Both the position numbers and the translations under genes were made by a program. From Bacteroidota bacterium (GTDB taxonomy: Bacteria > Bacteroidota > Bacteroidia > Chitinophagales > Chitinophagaceae), in contig CANGQJ010000001.1 of NCBI GenBank assembly GCA_947456625.1, positions 186,001 to 250,000 on the forward strand: 64,000 nucleotides of DNA, in the 5' to 3' direction. Shown in pieces: positions 27,530 through 36,072 of this stretch; position 1 is the stretch's first letter, and every line of letters begins with the position of its first letter. The notes under the pieces are model-generated. The model saw only the letters and a list, made by a program, of their open reading frames with translations. It did not search any database and had not been told where the DNA came from.

Positions 27530-30500
27530 GTGAGACTAAAGTCATTAGAAATCAAAGGGTTCAAGAGTTTTGCTGACAAAACCGTAGTTCGTTTTGACGA
27601 GGGTATAACTGGCATCATTGGACCAAACGGATGTGGTAAGAGTAATATCATTGATAGTATTAGATGGGTAATTGGAGAATCAAAAATTTCAGCACTTAGG
27701 TCTGAGAATTTAGATTCATTGGTTTTTAATGGTTCTAAAACTAGAAATGCGAGTAGTATGGCCGAAGTGAGCCTTACTTTTGAGAATACAAAAAATTTAT
27801 TACCAACCGAGTTTAGCACAATTACAGTAACTCGTCGTTATTATAAAAACGGAGAAAGCGAGTATCGTTTAAATGATGTTGCATGTCGTTTAAAAGACAT
27901 TCATAATTTATTTATGGATACTGGTGTAAGTACCGATAGTTACGCAATTATTGAATTAGGCATGGTGGACGATATTATCAAGGATAAAGACAATAGTCGT
28001 CGAAGAATGCTTGAGCAAGCTGCGGGAATTACAATTTACAAAACAAGAAAGAAGGAAGCCAAAAATAAACTAGATGCTACCGAGCAAGATTTGTCTAGAA
28101 TTGAGGATTTATTATTTGAAATTAATAATCAATTAAAAACTTTAGAGAATCAGGCAAAGAAGGCCGAGAAGTATTTTGAAATTAAAAAAGACTACCAAGA
28201 AACAGCTATTGAACTTGCAATTGCAAGCCTTGAAGGTTTTAATGTTAGCTACAAAGAATTAACAGAACAACAGGAAACCGAAACCGACAAAAAGTTTCAA
28301 CTAGAGGCACAAATTGCCTTAGAAGAAGCAGCACTTGAGCAAGAGCGTGTAGTATTTATTGAAAAAGAACGCGCTTTACAAAGCATGCAGCATGAGTTTA
28401 ATGACAAGGTAGAAGTTTTAAGAAATAAACAAAACGAAAAAAACTTAGCTGCGCAGCGTTTAGATTATTTAAACGACAAAGAAACCAGCTTACAAGAATT
28501 TTTAGAACGTGCCGAAGGTCAATTAAAAACAATTGGGGATTCTATTGAGTATACAAAATTGCAAGTTGTTGATGAAGAAAAAATTTACAATGACTTTAAA
28601 AATAGAGTAGAAAATTCTCAAGCAGAATTAACCAATAAGAGAACACAATTTGATGATCAAAGATCTGTATTGGATGGATTGCGCCAACAATATGGTCAAA
28701 TTCAAAGAAGTCAATTTGATGCAGAAAAAAAAGTAGCTGTATCGGATACATCTATTCAAAACGTACAAAGAAGCCAGGAGCAATTAACAACTGAGCAATC
28801 ACATAGAGCTGCTCAAATAGAGGAACTTACCGCAACTTTAGCAACTAAGGAAGCGGATTTAGTAGCACGCAAAGCACATTTAGCCGAACTACAGGATCAG
28901 CATGAAAAAGCTAAAGCAAGTATTTTTGAAACACAAGCACAGCTGGAAGTTTTAAGATCAGATTTAGCAGACCAAACCAGAATTTTGGATGCTAAGAAAA
29001 ACGAGTACGATTTATTAAAAAGCTTAGTAGACTCTATGGAAGGTTATCCTGAGAGTGTTAAGTTCTTACATAAAAATACAGGCTGGAATCATGAAGCACC
29101 TATTTTATCTGACATTTTATATGTTCAAGAGCAATACCGTACAGCAGTAGAAAATGTATTAGAACCTTATTTAAATTACTACGTTGTTAACGATTTAAAG
29201 GAAGGGATGCAAGCGGTTCAATTACTAGATGAAAACAAAAAAGGGAAAGCAAACTTTTTCTTATTGGATCAATTAAGTGGTGCGAAGTCCGAGTCTGCTC
29301 CAGCAAATACTATTGCGGCATTATCTGTCATTGAAATTGATTCAAAATATGCAGCTTTGGCCAATCATTTATTAGGCAATGTATTTATTGCTGAGAACGA
29401 AGCTGCTTTAGAGGCAAACCATGCTGGTGTAATTTTAGAAAAATCTGGAAAATACGTTAAAGGTAAATATACTTTAACAGGAGGTAGTGTAGGTTTGTTT
29501 GAAGGCAAGAAAATTGGGCGTGCCAAAAATTTGGAAAAATTACTTGAGGACATTCAGTCACAAGAAAAAGTGGTTAATGATTTAAAAGAAAAAATACAAA
29601 CACAACATAATTCAGTTTTAGTTTTCAATGAGCAATTAAAAGAAAACGAAATTCGTTCCACTGAGCAATCTATCAATACTTTAATTAATGAAGTATTTGC
29701 AAATAAAAATCGCCTAGAAAACTTGCAAGCCGCACATGCCACTGCAATAGTAAAACTAGACGAATATGCGCAAAAGATAATTGAGGAACATGCGGCAATT
29801 GCGGATACGCGTGTTGCATTAGAAGCTTTAAATGTTTCTTTACATGAAACACAAGCTAAATTAGAGTCTATTGAGCTAGCATATCAAGCTGCAGAGCAGG
29901 CATACCATTTGGCTTCTGGCGAATTCAATGAAATGAATTTGCAGTTAACAAAACAACAAAGTAAAATTGAGGCACTTCAACAAGAAGTGGTTTTCAAAGA
30001 AAATCAATTAAACGATTTACATACTCAAATACAAAGCAATACTACTCAATTAACGGAGGCGTCAGCAGCAATTGTAGAGAGTAAAACACAATTGGTTCAA
30101 ATTGAGGAAGCTTTAGTACAATTAGTTAAAAACAAGGACGAAGAAGAGCAAAAATTAAACGAGGCCGATCAAGCATATTATAATTTAAGAAACAATTTAC
30201 AAGAAAAAGAAAGTGCAGTTAGAACTCAAATTAAGTCTAAAGAGCTTGTAGATCAGTTAATTAATGAGATTAAGGACAAATTGAACAATTTGAAATTGCA
30301 ATTGTCTGGAATGAAAGAGCGTTTAAGTGTAGAATTTAAAGTGGAATTAGAAGAGGTATTGGACAAAGGTCGTCAAACCGAAGAAACTTTAGAGGAGCTA
30401 CAACTTAGTGCCGAAAAAATGAAAAAACGTTTAGAGAATATGGGTGAAGTAAACCCAACTGCAATTGAGGCTTACACCGAAATGAAAAAACGTTACGACT

Positions 30501-31048
30501 TTATTTTAGAGCAAAAAAATGATCTTGTTTCTGCAAAGGACAGTTTATTATTAACCATTCAAGAAGTAGAAGCCACTGCCAACCAAGCATTCTTAGAAAC
30601 CTACAATACTGCAAGAGAAAACTTCCAAAAAGTATTTAAGGCTTTATTTACCGAGGAAGATTCTTGTGACTTAGTATTGGTAGATCCAGATAATTTAGCA
30701 GAAACTGCAGTAGAAATTGTAGCGAAGCCTAAGGGTAAGCGCCCTTCTTCAATTACACAATTATCAGGAGGAGAGCGTACTTTAACAGCAACAGCAATGT
30801 TATTTGCGATTTACTTAATTAAGCCAGCACCGTTCTGTATCCTGGATGAGGTGGATGCTCCTTTGGATGATGCGAACGTAGGTAAATTCACACAAATGAT
30901 TCAGAAGTTCTCTGACAACTCTCAGTTTATTATTGTTACGCACAATAAACAAACCATGAGTGCAGTGGATGTAATTTATGGCGTTACCATGCAAGAGCCT
31001 GGCGTAAGTAAGTTAGTACCTGTTGACTTTAGAAGTTTAAGTAATTAA
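27530..31048 (+). CDS. smc: Chromosome segregation protein SMC
   Basis: Condensin ATPase that compacts and segregates DNA. 1172 residues with the classic order: N-terminal Walker A GPNGCGKSN (near 32-40), long coiled coil, hinge (about 500-680, including YPESVKFLHK and GKYTLTGGSVGLFEGKKIGR), second coiled coil, and the C-terminal signature LSGGERTLTA with Walker B FCILDEVDAPLDD. The start is a GTG that directly precedes the conserved RLKSLEIKGFKSFAD. A strong terminator follows. ScpA/ScpB are not in the window. Confidence 0.97.
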   Translation: MRLKSLEIKGFKSFADKTVVRFDEGITGIIGPNGCGKSNIIDSIRWVIGESKISALRSENLDSLVFNGSKTRNASSMAEVSLTFENTKNLLPTEFSTITVTRRYYKNGESEYRLNDVACRLKDIHNLFMDTGVSTDSYAIIELGMVDDIIKDKDNSRRRMLEQAAGITIYKTRKKEAKNKLDATEQDLSRIEDLLFEINNQLKTLENQAKKAEKYFEIKKDYQETAIELAIASLEGFNVSYKELTEQQETETDKKFQLEAQIALEEAALEQERVVFIEKERALQSMQHEFNDKVEVLRNKQNEKNLAAQRLDYLNDKETSLQEFLERAEGQLKTIGDSIEYTKLQVVDEEKIYNDFKNRVENSQAELTNKRTQFDDQRSVLDGLRQQYGQIQRSQFDAEKKVAVSDTSIQNVQRSQEQLTTEQSHRAAQIEELTATLATKEADLVARKAHLAELQDQHEKAKASIFETQAQLEVLRSDLADQTRILDAKKNEYDLLKSLVDSMEGYPESVKFLHKNTGWNHEAPILSDILYVQEQYRTAVENVLEPYLNYYVVNDLKEGMQAVQLLDENKKGKANFFLLDQLSGAKSESAPANTIAALSVIEIDSKYAALANHLLGNVFIAENEAALEANHAGVILEKSGKYVKGKYTLTGGSVGLFEGKKIGRAKNLEKLLEDIQSQEKVVNDLKEKIQTQHNSVLVFNEQLKENEIRSTEQSINTLINEVFANKNRLENLQAAHATAIVKLDEYAQKIIEEHAAIADTRVALEALNVSLHETQAKLESIELAYQAAEQAYHLASGEFNEMNLQLTKQQSKIEALQQEVVFKENQLNDLHTQIQSNTTQLTEASAAIVESKTQLVQIEEALVQLVKNKDEEEQKLNEADQAYYNLRNNLQEKESAVRTQIKSKELVDQLINEIKDKLNNLKLQLSGMKERLSVEFKVELEEVLDKGRQTEETLEELQLSAEKMKKRLENMGEVNPTAIEAYTEMKKRYDFILEQKNDLVSAKDSLLLTIQEVEATANQAFLETYNTARENFQKVFKALFTEEDSCDLVLVDPDNLAETAVEIVAKPKGKRPSSITQLSGGERTLTATAMLFAIYLIKPAPFCILDEVDAPLDDANVGKFTQMIQKFSDNSQFIIVTHNKQTMSAVDVIYGVTMQEPGVSKLVPVDFRSLSN

Positions 31049-31070
31049 AATTAATTTATAAATTAGCTTT

Positions 31071-31105
31071 AAGAGTCCTTGGTAGCAATACTAGGGGCTC
31101 TTTTT
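31071..31105 (+). terminator. Intrinsic terminator of smc
   Basis: 14-bp stem (31071-31084 with 31089-31102, including G-T pairs), GCAA tetraloop, then a T5 run. Confidence 0.9.
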
Positions 31106-31124
31106 AATTAGGAACCAATTTAAA

Positions 31125-31541
31125 ATGATTAAGTCTTCTATCATACTTTTTTTAACTTGTTACTTTTTATACCTGCCTTTTAGCAGGGAGCCAGATTATT
31201 TTGATAGCGAAACAGCGCCTGCAAAAATTACTTTAAAAGGAGATAGTGTTGTTGCATTGTATACTGAATTTGGTAAACCCTATGCATTAAAATTAAATAA
31301 GCAATTATATGCATCTAAAATAGGTCAACAAACCGAGGTGATTTATGAATTAAGGAATCCAGAAAAAGCAACCATTAATAAAGCTTGGGGTTATTGGTTT
31401 ATTGCAAAGGAAATTGCCTGGTCCTTTGGTGTATTTGCAATATTACTTGGGGTTGCCTATGCAACAACCAATAAGCCGCATCCAGATGCATTAGCCGAAC
31501 AGTTAAGCTATAAGCAAGAAAACAAAACAAAGTATCAGTAA
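31125..31541 (+). CDS. Small membrane protein, DUF3592-like
   Basis: 138 residues. There is an N-terminal hydrophobic segment (about 4-19) and a second helix (about 98-117, WSFGVFAILLGVAYATT), with a 75-residue, probably extracytoplasmic, domain between them (KITLKGDSVVALYTEFGKPYALKL). Layout and size resemble DUF3592 proteins of unknown function; I am not certain of the family. It starts 20 bases after the smc terminator and converges on smpB. Confidence 0.55.
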   Translation: MIKSSIILFLTCYFLYLPFSREPDYFDSETAPAKITLKGDSVVALYTEFGKPYALKLNKQLYASKIGQQTEVIYELRNPEKATINKAWGYWFIAKEIAWSFGVFAILLGVAYATTNKPHPDALAEQLSYKQENKTKYQ

Positions 31542-31548
31542 AAAAATA

Positions 31549-32013
31549 TTAACGTTTTAATAATCGTTTGATCTCTTTGTCAACATCGCGGTTTTTAATT
31601 GTCTCTCGCTTGTCAAATTCTTTCTTCCCCTTGCCAATGCCAATTTCAACTTTTGCTAAATGTTTTTCATTAAAGAAAATACGAAGTGGAACAATGGTAA
31701 ATCCTTTTTCTTTAACCTTGGATTCAATTTTCTTAAGCTCTCTTTTTTGAAGTAATAGTTTTCGGTCGTGAACCTCAATATGGTTATTAGCGGAGCCATG
31801 GGTGTAGGCGTTAATATATAAACTGCGTACCCAAAGTTCTCCTCGGTCAAAGAAACAAAAGGAGTCATTAAAACTTACTTTGCCCTCTCTAATAGACTTT
31901 ACCTCTGTTCCAAGCAATACCATACCAGCAACATATTTATCCTCTATGTTGTAATTAAAATAGGCTTGCCTATTGTTTAATTCTTTAACTGCTATTGCTT
32001 TTGTTTTGGCCAT
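31549..32013 (-). CDS. smpB: SsrA-binding protein
   Basis: Binds tmRNA and delivers it to stalled ribosomes for trans-translation. The OB-fold core IEDKYVAGMVLLGTEVKSIREGKVSF, the LLLQKRELKKI stretch and the basic C-terminal tail ending KRLLKR are typical. The frame extends to a TTG at 32031, but that lies in a hairpin; ATG 32013 gives the usual 154-residue protein. The U-run of the upstream terminator touches this ATG. The tmRNA gene is not in the window. Confidence 0.95.
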   Translation of the reverse strand: MAKTKAIAVKELNNRQAYFNYNIEDKYVAGMVLLGTEVKSIREGKVSFNDSFCFFDRGELWVRSLYINAYTHGSANNHIEVHDRKLLLQKRELKKIESKVKEKGFTIVPLRIFFNEKHLAKVEIGIGKGKKEFDKRETIKNRDVDKEIKRLLKR

Positions 32014-32042
32014 AAAAAATGTCCCGACCAAAAGACCGGGAC
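32014..32042 (-). terminator. Terminator-like hairpin abutting the smpB start
   Basis: On the minus strand GTCCCG pairs with CGGGAC around a 10-base loop, followed by A and T6. The T-run ends directly at the smpB ATG. It would terminate accD transcription, or act as an attenuator for smpB. Confidence 0.7.
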
Positions 32043-32085
32043 AACAAAAGTAGTATAAGTATGCCTAGTTAAGAAATAGAAATGG

Positions 32086-33003
32086 TTAGTTTCTGAATAA
32101 GAAGGCTACTTCGGATAATTTATTTTTTAATACTTTACGATCTACAATAAAGTCTAGGAATCCGTGTTCTAATAAAAACTCACTTCTTTGGAATCCAGGT
32201 GGAAGGTCTTTTTTAATGGTTTCTTTAATGACTCTAGGTCCTGCAAAACCAATTAAAGCGCCTGGTTCGGCGATATTAATATCACCTAACATACCAAAGC
32301 TTGCAGAGATACCTCCAAAAGTAGGGTCGGTTAGTAGTGATATAAAAGGCAACTTGGCGTCACTTAATTGAGATAGTTTTCCGCTAGTTTTAGCCAATTG
32401 CATTAAGCTAAATGCACTTTCCATCATACGTGCACCACCGCTTTTGCTAATTACTAAAAATGGTAATTTATTTGTAATACAATAGTCAACAGCACGACTA
32501 AATTTTTCACCCATTACACTTCCAAGCGATCCTCCAATAAATTCAAAATCCATACAAGCAACTACATATCCTTCACCGTTCATTTTACCAACGCCAACAC
32601 GCATAGAATCCTTTAAATCGGTCTTTGCATGTATTTCGTCTAAACGTTTTTGGTAATTTTTAAGATCCGTAAAATTTAATGCATCTTTACTTACGATATT
32701 ATCATAGAGTACTTCATATTGCGCATCGTCAAATAGGATATCAAAATACTCTTCACTTCCAATTCTGTGATGATGATTACATTTATTACAGATGTATAAA
32801 TTTTCCTTTAATTCAGTACTTGTGCAAATATGATTACAAGAAGGGCATTTAGTCCATAATCCTTCGGGTGTTTCTTTTTTGTCTGAGGTAGGAGTGGTAA
32901 TACCTCTTTTGATTCTTTTAAACCATCTCGGTTTGCCAGTTTCATTACTGATTAATTCTTCGCCAGTTAAATTCACTTCAATATCTTCTTCTCTATTTCT
33001 CAT
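32086..33003 (-). CDS. accD: Acetyl-CoA carboxylase carboxyltransferase subunit beta
   Basis: Transfers the carboxyl group from biotin to acetyl-CoA to give malonyl-CoA, with AccA. The N-terminal zinc ribbon has Cys53, Cys56, Cys72 and Cys75; the crotonase-like core follows, with KSGGARMMES and DPTFGGISASFG. 305 residues is standard. It lies 54 bases after fba on the same strand and just upstream of the smpB hairpin. Confidence 0.96.
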   Translation of the reverse strand: MRNREEDIEVNLTGEELISNETGKPRWFKRIKRGITTPTSDKKETPEGLWTKCPSCNHICTSTELKENLYICNKCNHHHRIGSEEYFDILFDDAQYEVLYDNIVSKDALNFTDLKNYQKRLDEIHAKTDLKDSMRVGVGKMNGEGYVVACMDFEFIGGSLGSVMGEKFSRAVDYCITNKLPFLVISKSGGARMMESAFSLMQLAKTSGKLSQLSDAKLPFISLLTDPTFGGISASFGMLGDINIAEPGALIGFAGPRVIKETIKKDLPPGFQRSEFLLEHGFLDFIVDRKVLKNKLSEVAFLFRN

Positions 33004-33057
33004 AGTGGGGCATTTAAGTGAGCAATCGGGTATCTAATAAATGTATTAAAAAGATTT

Positions 33058-34125
33058 TTATGCGTTTCTGTTAATGCAATTTAAATCTTCAAAAGATTGT
33101 TCTAAGCGTTTGATAAAAGATTCTTCTCCTTTTCTTAACCAAACTCTTGGGTCATAATATTTTTTATTTGGCTTGTCTGCTCCCTCTGGATTGCCAAGCT
33201 GACTTTGCAAATAAGCCTCATTCTTTTTATAGTATCCTAAAATGCCTTCCCAGAAAGCCCATTGTAAATCGGTATCTAAATTCATTTTAATGGCACCATA
33301 TCCAATGGCTTCTCTAATTTGATTTTGAGGAGAGCCAGAACCGCCATGGAAAACAAAGTATACTGGCTTTGGAGCAGTACCTAATGTTTTTTCAATATGT
33401 AATTGACTATTATGTAAAATTTCAGGTTTTAATTCAACATTACCTGGGCTATATACACCATGTACGTTTCCAAATGCAGCAGCAACGGTAAACAAGTTAC
33501 CAACTTTGCCAAGTTCTGTATATGCATATGCAACATGCGCTGGTTGCGTATATAATTTATCGTTTTCAACACCGCTATTATCAACGCCATCTTCTTCACC
33601 TCCAGTCACGCCTAATTCTATTTCAATACCCATACCTAATGGTGCCATTCGCTTGAAAAATTCAACCGATGTTTGTATGTTCTCTTCAATAGGCTCTTCG
33701 GATAAATCCAACATATGGGAACTAAATAATGGCTGTCCATGAAGTTTATTGTACTTTTCGCTTTCATCTATTAAAGCACTTATCCATGGCAACCATTTTT
33801 TTGCAGCATGGTCGGTATGTAAAACTACTGGAACATCATAAAACTTAGCTACTTGATGTACATGTAAAGCACCTGCAATGGCACCCTGAATATTTGCTTG
33901 TAAATTATCGTTAGGCATGCCTTTACCTGCAATAAACTGTGCACCACCATTTGAAAATTGTATTATAATTGGAGACTTTACTTTTGCTGCAGTTTCAATA
34001 GCTGCATTAATGGTATCAGTTCCTGTTGTATTTACTGCTGGAATTGCAAAGTTATTTGCCTTTGCGTCGTTGTATAAAGTTTCTAATTCTTTACCAAATA
34101 ATACCCCTGATCTGTACTTACTCAT
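33058..34125 (-). CDS. fbaA: Class II fructose-bisphosphate aldolase
   Basis: Zinc-dependent aldolase of glycolysis and gluconeogenesis. Visible motifs are NFAIPAVN, the zinc and base segment VVLHTDHAAKKW, EIELGVTGGEEDGVD, and FHGGSGSP near residue 260. At 355 residues it belongs to the class IIA (E. coli FbaA) group. A perfect TATATTTG box lies 18 bases upstream. Confidence 0.95.
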   Translation of the reverse strand: MSKYRSGVLFGKELETLYNDAKANNFAIPAVNTTGTDTINAAIETAAKVKSPIIIQFSNGGAQFIAGKGMPNDNLQANIQGAIAGALHVHQVAKFYDVPVVLHTDHAAKKWLPWISALIDESEKYNKLHGQPLFSSHMLDLSEEPIEENIQTSVEFFKRMAPLGMGIEIELGVTGGEEDGVDNSGVENDKLYTQPAHVAYAYTELGKVGNLFTVAAAFGNVHGVYSPGNVELKPEILHNSQLHIEKTLGTAPKPVYFVFHGGSGSPQNQIREAIGYGAIKMNLDTDLQWAFWEGILGYYKKNEAYLQSQLGNPEGADKPNKKYYDPRVWLRKGEESFIKRLEQSFEDLNCINRNA

Positions 34126-34143
34126 AGTTTAAATATTGAGTAA

Positions 34144-34151
34144 CAAATATA
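34144..34151 (-). promoter_or_regulatory. Bacteroidetes -7 box before fbaA
   Basis: On the minus strand TATATTTG matches TAnnTTTG, 18 bases before the fbaA ATG. A TTTG lies only 12 bases further upstream, too close for a standard -33 box. Confidence 0.5.
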
Positions 34152-34209
34152 CAATTTATGGCCCAAACGAATGTTAGCCTTAGGGGGGTAATTCAGATTT
34201 AAGAGAAAA

Positions 34210-35151
34210 TTATAAGTTCTCGAAATTGGTGGTAATAATTTGACAGAACTGAGTAGCCAGCATCTTTTCAGCAAGCTTAATCATGTTGCAAAAAGCTTTT
34301 GCATTGCTAATTCCATGTCCAATAATTACTGGAGCATTAACACCTAAAATAGGGGTACCTCCATAATGCTCAAAATGGTAACGGCTAAAAAAAGAATCGT
34401 TACCTAAGCCCTGATGAACTGCAGCTTCGTACATTGCCTCTGCTGCTTTTAAAATAATATTTCCTGTAAAACCATCACACACTATTACGTCTGCTTTGTC
34501 ATTGAATACATCACGACCTTCCACATTTCCCATGAATTCAATTGCTGGATTTTCTTTAAGCAAAGGGTAGGTGGCTTGAGCTAATGCATTTCCTTTTCCT
34601 TCTTCTTCACCCACATTTAATAAACCTACTTTTGGATGCTCAATATTTAAAATATGTTTAGCGTATAAGTTACCTAAAATAGCAAATTGGTTTAATTGCT
34701 CTGGTTTGCAATCGGCATTTAATCCAACGTCTACTAAAATTCCAGTTTTGCCATTAAGTTTAGGAAGTAAACTTGCAATGGTTGGTCTTAAAACGCCTTT
34801 AATTGGTTTGATTGTAAACATAGCACCAACTAACATGGCACCTGTATTTCCTGCACTTAAAAAAGCGTCTAATTTACCAGAAGCAAGCAATTGAAAGCCC
34901 ACTGCAATAGAGGAGTCTGGCTTTTCTTTTAATGCTTTTGTAGGATGTTCATGATAACCAACCACTTGAGATGCATGTACAATATGCAAAAAAGGTGAAG
35001 CAACCCCGTGTTCTTGAAATAAAGCTTTCAATTGGGTTTCTTCACCTATGCAAAATATATTATGTTCTGGATTAGAAAGATATTGTTGAACGCCTTTTAC
35101 GGCTTCCAGTGGTGCAAAATCACCACCCATCATATCTAATCCGATATTCAT
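34210..35151 (-). CDS. plsX: Phosphate acyltransferase PlsX
   Basis: Converts acyl-ACP and phosphate to acyl-phosphate for phospholipid synthesis (with PlsY). N-terminal GLDMMGGDFAPLEAVKG, SAGNTGAML near residue 100, GLLNVGEEEGKGN and VIVCDGFTGNIILK are all family motifs. 313 residues. It starts 3 bases after rpmF, in the widely conserved yceD-rpmF-plsX cluster. Confidence 0.96.
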   Translation of the reverse strand: MNIGLDMMGGDFAPLEAVKGVQQYLSNPEHNIFCIGEETQLKALFQEHGVASPFLHIVHASQVVGYHEHPTKALKEKPDSSIAVGFQLLASGKLDAFLSAGNTGAMLVGAMFTIKPIKGVLRPTIASLLPKLNGKTGILVDVGLNADCKPEQLNQFAILGNLYAKHILNIEHPKVGLLNVGEEEGKGNALAQATYPLLKENPAIEFMGNVEGRDVFNDKADVIVCDGFTGNIILKAAEAMYEAAVHQGLGNDSFFSRYHFEHYGGTPILGVNAPVIIGHGISNAKAFCNMIKLAEKMLATQFCQIITTNFENL

Positions 35152-35154
35152 TAA

Positions 35155-35349
35155 TTATGCTTTTAAAGGCGCTTTTTCAGCTACTAATTTTCCTTTGTAG
35201 TACAATTTACCTTCTTGTACATGCGCACGGTGACGTACATGGATTTCTCCAGTAGTACCATCGGTGCTTAATGTAACTTCTTGTGCTACATAGTGAGTTC
35301 TTCTTTTTGCACTACGTTGTTGTGAGTGTCTGCGTTTAGGATTAGGCAT
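35155..35349 (-). CDS. rpmF: 50S ribosomal protein L32
   Basis: 64-residue basic ribosomal protein. N-terminal PNPKRRHSQQRSAKRRTH is the L32 signature. It has no CxxC zinc pair, so it is the zinc-free form. Middle gene of yceD-rpmF-plsX. Confidence 0.97.
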   Translation of the reverse strand: MPNPKRRHSQQRSAKRRTHYVAQEVTLSTDGTTGEIHVRHRAHVQEGKLYYKGKLVAEKAPLKA

Positions 35350-35413
35350 CTCTTATGTTTTAAATTTTTACTTTTATTTTATTTCAAATCTATTATTACA
35401 ACTTCTCTTAATT

Positions 35414-35989
35414 TCATATATCCAATGCTTTCGCATCTTCATTATCAAGTCCATCTTTAAATTTTTCCAAACCTTTCCAAAGTTGCTCGTTTCTTGTTTC
35501 AATGGGAGCAGACATTAGCTTTTGTAATTCAGCCAATGCTTTTTGGTTGCAGGTAGATTCGCCCTTTTCGTTTTCCGGACAAATATGTTGCAATGGAAAA
35601 CTTAAAGTGATGAATTCGTAAATCCATGAAGCAACACTAATATGACTTTCGTTTCGGTCAATGTAGTAGATGTCAGGATCTTCCTCTTGGCCGTTCATTG
35701 TGTCTGGGTTTTCAACAAGTTTAACTATTAAATTAAACTCATCCCAAAGTTGGACATTAAGCGGGTTGCCACAACGATCACATTGGGTTTCCACTTTTCC
35801 GTCCACATCAAAATGTAATTGCATAAAGCCTTGATGCTTATCCAATTTCAATTTGATTTTAGTATCACAATTACTAAACTCCTGCGGTCCGAAATCTGTA
35901 AAGAACTTATCCTCAATATGGTATTCGAACTCATGTTCGCCGGCCGCTAAACCTACAAATGGTATTTCAAATGTTCTGTTCTGGCCCAT
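35414..35989 (-). CDS. yceD: YceD/DUF177 family protein
   Basis: 191-residue DUF177 protein. Homologues influence 23S rRNA accumulation and sit next to rpmF across bacteria, as here. A CDRCGNP pair (near residue 76) and two later cysteines (CPENEKGESTC) could bind zinc. Cytosolic. The gene has the best promoter match in the window immediately upstream and probably drives rpmF and plsX as well. Confidence 0.85.
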   Translation of the reverse strand: MGQNRTFEIPFVGLAAGEHEFEYHIEDKFFTDFGPQEFSNCDTKIKLKLDKHQGFMQLHFDVDGKVETQCDRCGNPLNVQLWDEFNLIVKLVENPDTMNGQEEDPDIYYIDRNESHISVASWIYEFITLSFPLQHICPENEKGESTCNQKALAELQKLMSAPIETRNEQLWKGLEKFKDGLDNEDAKALDI

Positions 35990-36009
35990 AACCGTACTTT
36001 AAGGGTTGG

Positions 36010-36040
36010 CAAAGTTAGTAAAAACCTATCAAAAGACAAA
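36010..36040 (-). promoter_or_regulatory. Promoter of yceD-rpmF-plsX
   Basis: On the minus strand: TTTG (36037-36040), exactly 19 bases, TAACTTTG (36010-36017), then 20 bases to the yceD ATG. This is a full match to the Bacteroidetes -33/-7 promoter. Confidence 0.75.
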
Positions 36041-36072
36041 GTTTATCCTAATTTTACGTTACAAATCTTATC

